DNA of 20,503 bases from Methanomassiliicoccus sp. UBA345 (GTDB lineage: Archaea > Thermoplasmatota > Thermoplasmata > Methanomassiliicoccales > Methanomassiliicoccaceae). A program made the translations under genes and the position numbers. Shown here piece by piece: positions 1 through 5,132 of this stretch; position 1 is the stretch's first letter; the number at the start of each line of letters is the position of its first letter. The notes below the pieces were generated by a model. The model did not search any database and was not told the origin of the DNA. It saw only the letters and a list, made by a program, of their open reading frames with translations. The DNA is taken from NCBI GenBank assembly GCA_002504525.1, contig DATD01000003.1, positions 15,421-35,923 on the forward strand, given 5' to 3'.

Positions 1-306
1 GGCCAGGGGGCCGATAGGCATCCTGATGGTCCCGCCATAATCCTCGTTCCAGTAGACCGAGTAGTTCCAGTTGAGGTATGGCAGGATGCCGTATACCCGA
101 GCCGTGTCCAGCTGCCATGCGATGGCCTTCTCCGGCTCGGTATAGTACTCGTACATGGAGCGACCGTGATCGGTGGCCGCATATGCGCCGACCAACGGGC
201 CTATGGGGACCACATCATGGTCCCCGCCCACGAACATCCTCTTGATGTTCTCCCTCTGCCGGCCATAGTTCTCCCTCGTCCCGGCCGGAAGCGATTCCCA
301 GATCAT
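1..306 (-). CDS. UroD/MtaA-family protein, partial (N-terminal 102 residues)
   Basis: The reading frame is open from an ATG at 306 to the left edge, so only the N-terminus is visible and the C-terminal part lies outside the window. The stretch around VVPIGPLVGAYAATDHG followed by a YYTEPEKAI segment resembles the N-terminal region of the uroporphyrinogen decarboxylase superfamily, which includes haem-pathway decarboxylases and the MtaA/MtbA/CmuA corrinoid methyltransferases of methyl-reducing methanogens. The zinc-binding C-terminal motif that would separate methyltransferase from decarboxylase is not in view, so substrate and reaction are unknown. The ATG is preceded by GAGAGG with a 6-nt spacer, a plausible ribosome binding site. 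The ATG also overlaps by 4 nt (ATGA) the stop of a short upstream ORF, which would suit translational coupling. The family call rests on residue patterns only. Confidence 0.62.
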   Translation of the reverse strand, partial: MIWESLPAGTRENYGRQRENIKRMFVGGDHDVVPIGPLVGAYAATDHGRSMYEYYTEPEKAIAWQLDTARVYGILPYLNWNYSVYWNEDYGGTIRMPIGPLA

Positions 307-404
307 ATCGATCCTCTCGTCATCTTCATCATCTCGCCACCCCGCCTTTTTGACATCGCTTGTTCCCCTGCGAAGCCAACATCGCGGTGCTGGTCCCATG
401 ACAT
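303..404 (-). CDS. possible small ORF (33 aa) upstream of the UroD-family gene
   Basis: This short frame begins MSWDQHRDVG and ends MTRGSI. Its TGA overlaps the ATG of the UroD-family gene in the ATGA arrangement. A GGAG lies 7 nt before its ATG, and a TATA-like AATATG lies around 436-443 on the same strand, close to the distance expected for an archaeal promoter with a very short leader. The peptide is polar and basic in its second half (SKRRGG, MMKMTR), has no membrane segment, and is not recognised. It could be a coupled leader peptide or a chance ORF in the 5' untranslated region. The only support is the spacing of these signals. Confidence 0.3.
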   Translation of the reverse strand: MSWDQHRDVGFAGEQAMSKRRGGEMMKMTRGSI

Positions 405-520
405 GGGCCTTCTCCGTCCCTCATACGGTTCGCCGCATATTACGGCTTATCGACATCGTCGTCGCTCAACGCAGCATCTACATCATCGGGAAGGACCTTG
501 CTTAGGACGAGGGGAGGGGA

Positions 521-541
521 AAGGCCGAGTAGCTCGGCCTT
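521..541 (-). terminator. perfect 9-bp hairpin downstream of the flavodoxin gene
   Basis: AAGGCCGAG and CTCGGCCTT are separated by a 3-nt loop, forming a perfect inverted repeat 28 nt after the flavodoxin stop. On the minus strand it is followed by a pyrimidine-rich tract (TCCCCTCCCC) rather than a clean T-run. A transcription terminator or 3'-end stabilising hairpin is the simplest reading. The rest of 307-568 holds the probable promoter and small ORF upstream of the UroD-family gene, and nothing else recognisable. Confidence 0.45.
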
Positions 542-568
542 GAAAGCGAGCCGAATCGAGGAACGATG

Positions 569-1138
569 TCATATCCTGCGCTTCAACTCGCTGGCGAACT
601 CTTCCGCTTCCTTGAGGTCCTGGCGATCAGGCCTGCCCTTGTTGATCCCTCCGAACAGCCTTAGGAAACCGTTCGTGTTGAAACCGGCGCACGAGTATTC
701 ATCGATCACCTCATAGCCCTTTGACTGCAGCTTCACCCTCAGCGCCCGTTGGTTCTTGTTGACCATCTTGAGATATTCGGCTTGATGATCGCGTGTGGAG
801 CCATATAGCGATGCAGGGGCCCCGTTGGTGGAAAAGATGAATGCCTTCTTTCCGGATGATATGGGCATGCTGTCGACGAGGTCGAGCAGGGATCGGTGGT
901 TCTTTCCGTCGTAAATGCCGGAACCAAAGCCGACGAGATCATGCTCCTGAAGCTCGTCGATCCTGACAAGCTGCGGTGTGATCATTGCAGCATTGAGCAC
1001 CTCGGCAAAGATCTTGGCGACCTTCTCGGTATTCTTATGGTGATATGAGAACAGGACTATGAGCGATCTTGTGCGCGATGTATCCTGGGACCGATCTGCA
1101 CCTCTCCCATGCCCCTCATCCCTCGTCAACCGAATCAC
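569..1138 (-). CDS. flavodoxin family protein
   Basis: This 189-residue product has a flavodoxin fold signature. A hydrophobic beta strand, LIVLFSYHH, is followed by KNTEKVAKIF, the FMN-phosphate loop form common in archaeal flavodoxins. Then come a GFGSGIYDGKNHRSLLDLV segment at the second loop and a FSTNGAP segment near the isoalloxazine-binding loop. It is expected to bind FMN and act as a soluble electron carrier or quinone-reductase-like protein; the partner is unknown. The frame opens with GTG at 1138, which leaves about 26 polar residues before the first beta strand, longer than usual. A TATA-like element (GCTCTTAATC) about 26 nt upstream fits a leaderless mRNA beginning at that GTG. 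No internal ATG lies before the core, so the extension is probably real, but a TTG at 1129 is an alternative start. Confidence 0.8.
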   Translation of the reverse strand: MIRLTRDEGHGRGADRSQDTSRTRSLIVLFSYHHKNTEKVAKIFAEVLNAAMITPQLVRIDELQEHDLVGFGSGIYDGKNHRSLLDLVDSMPISSGKKAFIFSTNGAPASLYGSTRDHQAEYLKMVNKNQRALRVKLQSKGYEVIDEYSCAGFNTNGFLRLFGGINKGRPDRQDLKEAEEFASELKRRI

Positions 1139-1156
1139 TGCAAACTAACACAGCTG

Positions 1157-1168
1157 AGAGATTAAGAG
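1157..1168 (-). promoter_or_regulatory. TATA-like element for the flavodoxin gene
   Basis: Read on the minus strand, GCTCTTAATCTC is centred about 26 nt before the GTG start at 1138, the spacing expected for an archaeal promoter driving a leaderless transcript. No ribosome binding site precedes the GTG. Confidence 0.4.
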
Positions 1169-1285
1169 CATTCACCTCTGCCCGCGAGCCTGCGCCTCGC
1201 CCCGCTCAACAGGAAAGAAAAGGCCAGATGAGCAACTGGAAGGATCAGGCCTGATCCAGCCAAGACTTGGAACGCTTCCCGGCGG

Positions 1286-1294
1286 GTTTATCAT
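1286..1294 (+). promoter_or_regulatory. TATA-like element for the secreted-protein gene
   Basis: GTTTATCAT is centred near 1290, about 27-30 nt before the ATG at 1320. This supports the second in-frame ATG (1320) as the true, leaderless start rather than the ATG at 1302. Confidence 0.4.
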
Positions 1295-1319
1295 TCGCCC
1301 GATGCCAATCATACCCTCG

Positions 1320-1880
1320 ATGCGAACCGCCTGGGCCGCCGCCATTCTCGTCATCGTTCTGTTCCTTACCACTGGAGCGGCGGCGCAGCCGGCGCCATCG
1401 GCTGATCTCCAGACGCGCGACGTGCATACGAACTTCATGGAGAGCTTCTCGGTCGCGGTCCAAAATCCTGGCCCGGAGGACATGACAGTGGTGAGGGTCA
1501 GCATAACCATCGACTGGCCCGGTTGGGCTCCGACATTATATCAGGTCTTCGAGGGCCGTGAGGTCGTCCCGGCCGGCGAGGGGGTGGTGTTCACCGGCGA
1601 CCCCATCAGGATGCCGCAGACCGATGCCGGCAGTTATCCAGCCTTCGTGGCGGTCGTCATCGAGAGCGCCGGCGGTCAGCAGGAGCATCGGTCCCAGTCG
1701 TCGGTGAGCATATCGGACTGGAGCATAGAGCCGGGCGGAGCGCCCGAGTTCATCGCGATCCCGATCGCATTGGCGTCGGTGATGCTGCTCATCACCCTAG
1801 CCCTGTTCCGCCTCGAGAGGTCGGAAGGATGGCCGCCCCTGAGGGCCGTGCCGCGGTTTCACCAGAAGCGGCGGACGTAG
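1320..1880 (+). CDS. secreted protein with C-terminal membrane anchor
   Basis: Starting from ATG 1320, the 186-residue product opens with a clear Sec signal peptide: MRTAW, then a hydrophobic core AAAILVIVLFLTTG, then a cleavage-like AAAQ. A beta-rich extracellular part follows, with SFSVAVQNPGPEDMTVVRVSI, typical of an immunoglobulin-like/CARDB-type fold in which a loop carries NPG. Near the C-terminus, IAIPIALASVMLLITLALF forms a transmembrane anchor, followed by a basic cytoplasmic tail rich in Arg and Lys. The arrangement is an outward-facing membrane-anchored protein of unknown function. An in-frame ATG at 1302 would add six residues before the signal peptide; the TATA spacing favours 1320. 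The end overlaps the convergent small membrane-protein gene by 22 bp. Confidence 0.7.
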   Translation: MRTAWAAAILVIVLFLTTGAAAQPAPSADLQTRDVHTNFMESFSVAVQNPGPEDMTVVRVSITIDWPGWAPTLYQVFEGREVVPAGEGVVFTGDPIRMPQTDAGSYPAFVAVVIESAGGQQEHRSQSSVSISDWSIEPGGAPEFIAIPIALASVMLLITLALFRLERSEGWPPLRAVPRFHQKRRT

Positions 1881-2050
1881 GCATACGCCGCGTATGTCAG
1901 TGAGAACACCGTACCAAGGAACCCGGCCCCTACCAGGACGATGTTCGGCAGCAGAACGCCCAGGGCGAGCATCACCAGGCTTATCGCCAGCGCGATAAGC
2001 TGGATCTCCAGTTCGAGGCGCTCCCACCATCTTCCACCTTCTTCGACCAT
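1859..2050 (-). CDS. small two-helix membrane protein
   Basis: This hypothetical protein of 63 residues starts at the ATG at 2050. A TTG at 2089 would extend it to 76. After a charged N-terminus (MVEEGGRWWERLELE) two hydrophobic stretches follow: LIALAISLVMLALGVLLP, then IVLVGAGFLGTVFSLTYAAY, and a short basic end (VRRFW). It probably forms a membrane hairpin. A TATA-like GGTTGATTAAC near 2104 would place the transcript start near 2077, which excludes the TTG and favours ATG 2050. The leader then contains a CCCCT-AAC-AGGGG hairpin (2065-2077) that covers the GGGGAG ribosome-binding-like sequence. The family is not recognised. The gene is convergent with, and overlaps, the secreted-protein gene. 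Confidence 0.5.
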   Translation of the reverse strand: MVEEGGRWWERLELEIQLIALAISLVMLALGVLLPNIVLVGAGFLGTVFSLTYAAYAYVRRFW

Positions 2051-2144
2051 ACCTTCGTCTCGCTCCCCTGTTAGGGGCAGGAAAGCCAACGCCCTTCTCG
2101 TTAATCAACCTGACCGGTGCGGACGGCATAGCAAACGACGGTAC

Positions 2145-2160
2145 GAAACGGTTATTAGCT
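2145..2160 (+). promoter_or_regulatory. BRE/TATA for the homocitrate synthase-like gene
   Basis: CGAAACGGTTATTAGC carries a purine-rich BRE-like part followed by a TATA-like GTTATTAG, centred about 26 nt before ATG 2180. The start codon has no Shine-Dalgarno sequence, so a leaderless transcript is likely. The 9-mer CAAACGACG just upstream (2132-2140) recurs before the P-type ATPase promoter. Confidence 0.45.
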
Positions 2161-2179
2161 GTACCCCGTTCCTTGTGGC

Positions 2180-3340
2180 ATGGAACAGATCGCCCTGAGT
2201 CCATACAACCCTCGCCTCCAGAGGGGAGATGTCATCGTCTACGACTCGACCCTTCGCGACGGGGAGCAGACCCCCGGCGTGGCATTCACCCCCGAACAGA
2301 AGCTCACCATCGCGCAGATGCTGGATGATGCGGGCGTGCATCAGATAGAGGCAGGATTCCCGGCGGTTTCGGAGAACGAGGTCAAGACCATCAGGGCGAT
2401 CTCCGACCTCGGCCTCAAGGCCGACATCTTGGGACTGTCGCGCGTGACCAAGGGCGATATCGACGCCGCGGCGGACGCCGGGGTGGACCTGGTGCTGCTG
2501 TTCGTCGGCACCTCCGACATTCACCTTCGCTACAAGATGAAGAAGAGCCGGGAGGACGTGCTGACCATGGTCACCGATTCTCTGGACCACTGCCGAGCCA
2601 GGGGCATGAAGGCTGCGGTGAGCGCCGAGGACACTACGAGGACCGACCTCGATTTCCTGATGCAGGTTTACCGGACCGCCGAGGCCGGCGGAGCGGTCCG
2701 TGTGGGCGTCACCGACACGCTGGGCTGCGCCACCCCGGAGGCGATCTCCATGTTGGTCTCACGAGCACGACAGGAGGTCAAGGTCCCGGTGCAGCTGCAC
2801 CTCCACAACGATTATGGACTGGCCTTGGCCAACGCCTTCGCCGGCGTCAAGGCAGGCGCGACGGCCATAACCACCACGGTGAACGGCATTGGCGAAAGGG
2901 CCGGGAACGTCCCGCTGGAGCAGTTCGCGGTCGGGATGAAGTATCTCTACGGCAGCGACATCGGCATCGACTGCACCAAGATGAAGAGGCTCTCCGATGT
3001 CGTTTGCCAATTCTCCGGGCTCCACAAACCGAGGAACCAGCCGCTGGTCGGCACCAACGCCTTCGCGCACGAGTCCGGCATCCACGTCGCGGCCATCCTC
3101 AACTGCCCCATGACCTATGAGTCACTGCCACCCGAGGCGGTCGGCAACGAGCGGCACATCATCATGGGCAAGAAGACCGGCGTGAACTACGTGAAGAAGC
3201 GCCTAGTCGACATGAGCATCGATGCCAGCGAGGAACAGGCAATCGAGATATGCCGGCGCGTCAAGGAGCTGGGGGAGAGGATCGGCAGAGTGAACGACGA
3301 GCAGTTCAGGCGCATCGTCAGCGACGTAATGAGTCCTTAA
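2180..3340 (+). CDS. aksA: homocitrate synthase / 2-isopropylmalate synthase family (AksA-like)
   Basis: This 386-residue enzyme belongs to the DRE-TIM metallolyase family, which condenses acetyl-CoA with a 2-oxo acid. Visible signatures are YDSTLRDGEQTPGV near residues 21-33 (catalytic Arg26, metal-binding Asp27), SDIHLRYKMKKSREDVL at 112-128, the metal site HLHNDYG at 207-213, NGIGERAGN at 235-243 and AHESGIHV further on. The product ends soon after the catalytic and linker domains and lacks the C-terminal leucine-feedback domain of LeuA and CimA. Its length therefore fits AksA/NifV-type homocitrate synthase, which in methanogens starts the 2-oxosuberate chain elongation for coenzyme B. No aconitase-like or dehydrogenase partner gene is in the window, so the substrate is inferred. 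The last 4 nt overlap the convergent pyrK. Confidence 0.78.
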   Translation: MEQIALSPYNPRLQRGDVIVYDSTLRDGEQTPGVAFTPEQKLTIAQMLDDAGVHQIEAGFPAVSENEVKTIRAISDLGLKADILGLSRVTKGDIDAAADAGVDLVLLFVGTSDIHLRYKMKKSREDVLTMVTDSLDHCRARGMKAAVSAEDTTRTDLDFLMQVYRTAEAGGAVRVGVTDTLGCATPEAISMLVSRARQEVKVPVQLHLHNDYGLALANAFAGVKAGATAITTTVNGIGERAGNVPLEQFAVGMKYLYGSDIGIDCTKMKRLSDVVCQFSGLHKPRNQPLVGTNAFAHESGIHVAAILNCPMTYESLPPEAVGNERHIIMGKKTGVNYVKKRLVDMSIDASEEQAIEICRRVKELGERIGRVNDEQFRRIVSDVMSP

Positions 3341-4104
3341 GCTCGGGTCATGCCGCCGGACGCGGTGCGCTTGCAGCGGCCGAACTCCGACATGCCCTCG
3401 ACCTGCTCATCGAAGAACACCGGGCCTTCGACGCACACGCGGAGGCCATCCACCACGCACGAGCCGCACAGGCCGGCGCCGCACTTCATCAGGCGCTCGA
3501 GAGATACCTGGCATCGCACTCCGGCATCCTTGCAGGCGGCCAAGAGATACCGGAGCATGATCTCCGGGCCACAGCCAAGCACCATGTCGTATTTCTTCTC
3601 GGCCATCATGCTTGCGGCCAGCGCCACCACCGTTCCCTTGAGGCCCCGGCTGCCGTCGTCGGTCGATATCCGGACGTCATGGGAGAGCCCCTTCGCGCGC
3701 TCATCGAAGATTATCTCACCGGCGTCCCGGGCGCCGATGGCCACATCCACCGACGATGGCTCGTTGATGGCGTCGAGCGCCGACATGAGAGGTGCCATCC
3801 CGACCCCGCCCCCGACGCACAGTATCCGCCCCTTCGGTATCATCCAGCCCGTCCCGTAGGGGCCGCGGACGCCGATGCGGTCGCCCTCGCGGAGGGAGGA
3901 CAGCGCCGCGGTCGCCTCGCCGATGTTCTTGACAGTGATGCCGGCCAGCTCGCCCTGGTAGGACAGCGACATCGGTACCTCATCGACGCCGGGCACCCAG
4001 ACCATGACGAACTGCCCCGGCGTTCCTCCGGAGAAGCGGAACCGCAGGGTGGTTATCCCCCGTCCCTGCTCCACCACTTCCTCGATGCGGACGAGATCAC
4101 TCAT
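3337..4104 (-). CDS. pyrK: dihydroorotate dehydrogenase electron transfer subunit PyrK
   Basis: This 255-residue FAD/[2Fe-2S] subunit passes electrons from dihydroorotate oxidation in PyrD to a pyridine nucleotide or another acceptor. The N-terminal FAD-binding barrel carries GTPGQFVMVWVPG and VPMSLSY. A nucleotide-binding domain follows with LCVGGGVGMAPL (95-106) and LGCGPEIMLRYL. The cluster site has cysteines at 208, 213, 216 and 224 and ends CVEGPVF. Length and domain order are typical. Its GTG/ATG region overlaps the end of pyrD by 8 nt, so the two subunits are co-translated. The 3' end overlaps the homocitrate synthase-like gene by 4 nt on the opposite strand. Confidence 0.93.
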   Translation of the reverse strand: MSDLVRIEEVVEQGRGITTLRFRFSGGTPGQFVMVWVPGVDEVPMSLSYQGELAGITVKNIGEATAALSSLREGDRIGVRGPYGTGWMIPKGRILCVGGGVGMAPLMSALDAINEPSSVDVAIGARDAGEIIFDERAKGLSHDVRISTDDGSRGLKGTVVALAASMMAEKKYDMVLGCGPEIMLRYLLAACKDAGVRCQVSLERLMKCGAGLCGSCVVDGLRVCVEGPVFFDEQVEGMSEFGRCKRTASGGMTRA

Positions 4105-5005
4105 GTGCCAGCCCCACCACTTCGCCGATGCTGTTCATTCCGTTCGCCTCCAAGTACTTGGTCATGCCGTTGGTGACCTGGTCAAAGACGCCGATGCCTT
4201 TCCGCCCCACGGCGCTGCCGATCTGCACTGCTACCGCTCCAGCCATCATGTATTCGAGCGCGTCGTCGGCGGTCTCGATGCCGCCCACGCCGATGATCGG
4301 AACGTCCACCGCGGCATACAGCTCGTACACGCAACGCAGGCCGACGCCCTTGATGGCCGGACCGGACAGCCCGCCGGTGCGGTTGTACAGCACCGGCCGC
4401 CTGGCATCGACGGATATGGCCATCGCCTTGACTGTGTTCACCGCCACGATGGCGTCCCCCCCGCCCTCCTCCACCGCCTTTCCGACCTCCAGAAGCCGGT
4501 GGGTGTTAGGAGTGAGCTTCGACAACACTGGGATGTCGACCGCCCTCTTGACCTCTCGGACGATGCTTCGGACCATGTCCGGATCGACGCCAATCTCCAT
4601 GCCGTAGCCCTTGGCATGGGGGCAGGACATGTTCAGCTCCACCGCCGCGGCCCCGTAACGCTGCATCCTCTGGGCGAGGAACGCGAAATCGTCCGGCGTA
4701 GCGGCGAACAGGCTCCCGATCACCGGGGACGGGCCCTTGACGGCCTCCGCCATCTCCTCCTCGAACGCATCGATACCCGGGCCCGGAAGGCCCATGGCGT
4801 TGATGTAGCCGTCATCCAGCTCCACCAGGGTAGGGTTCGGGTACCCGTCGCGCGCCTCCCGGCCGATGGACTTAGTGACCACCGCCCCTGCCCCCGCCTC
4901 GGCCATGCGGCGCATCGACGCGCCGGTCTCGTCCATTATGCCCGACGCAAGCATGGTGGGATTGCGGAGGCTCAGTCCGGCGAACGTCACCGTCAGGGAG
5001 GTCAT
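4097..5005 (-). CDS. pyrD: dihydroorotate dehydrogenase, catalytic subunit PyrD (class 1B)
   Basis: This 302-residue FMN-containing TIM-barrel enzyme oxidises dihydroorotate to orotate in pyrimidine synthesis. Recognisable parts are FAGLSLRNPTMLASG at 8-22, Lys45 in VVTKSIG, NAMGLPGPG at 69-77, the catalytic Cys128 in ELNMSCPH (a cysteine base marks class 1, as opposed to the serine of class 2), Lys163 in VLSKLTPN, and IGVGGIETADDALEYM plus AVQIGSA near the phosphate-binding end. Being followed by an overlapping pyrK identifies the 1B heteromeric type. The ATG lacks a ribosome binding site, but a TATA-like CGCTTATCAT lies about 27 nt upstream, so the operon mRNA is probably leaderless. Confidence 0.95.
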   Translation of the reverse strand: MTSLTVTFAGLSLRNPTMLASGIMDETGASMRRMAEAGAGAVVTKSIGREARDGYPNPTLVELDDGYINAMGLPGPGIDAFEEEMAEAVKGPSPVIGSLFAATPDDFAFLAQRMQRYGAAAVELNMSCPHAKGYGMEIGVDPDMVRSIVREVKRAVDIPVLSKLTPNTHRLLEVGKAVEEGGGDAIVAVNTVKAMAISVDARRPVLYNRTGGLSGPAIKGVGLRCVYELYAAVDVPIIGVGGIETADDALEYMMAGAVAVQIGSAVGRKGIGVFDQVTNGMTKYLEANGMNSIGEVVGLAHE

Positions 5006-5027
5006 CGCGTGGCGATTATCAAACAGG

Positions 5028-5037
5028 ATGATAAGCG
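5028..5037 (-). promoter_or_regulatory. TATA-like element for the pyrD-pyrK operon
   Basis: CGCTTATCAT on the minus strand is centred about 27 nt before the pyrD ATG at 5005. There is no Shine-Dalgarno sequence, which is consistent with a leaderless operon transcript. Confidence 0.45.
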
Positions 5038-5094
5038 TTAGGGGTTGGTCGGCCGGCGGCAGGGCCTGAACGGCCGACTGTGCGGTACAAACGA

Positions 5095-5110
5095 CGTAAA
5101 TCCTATAACC
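5095..5110 (+). promoter_or_regulatory. TATA-like element for the P-type ATPase gene
   Basis: CCTATAAC at 5102-5109, preceded by purine-rich CGTAAAT, is centred 27 nt before ATG 5133. No ribosome binding site is present between them, so the start is again consistent with a leaderless mRNA. Confidence 0.5.
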
Positions 5111-5132
5111 TCATTCATTCAGTAAGCTCTTC

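Noticed and set aside
3250..4176. 308-codon plus-strand ORF
   Set aside because: Antisense to pyrK and without domain features; no promoter or ribosome binding site.
4004..5041. 345-codon plus-strand ORF
   Set aside because: It lies antisense to pyrD and the start of pyrK, whose motifs are unmistakable; its product is His/Arg/Ala-rich without any domain, as typical of shadow frames in GC-rich genes.
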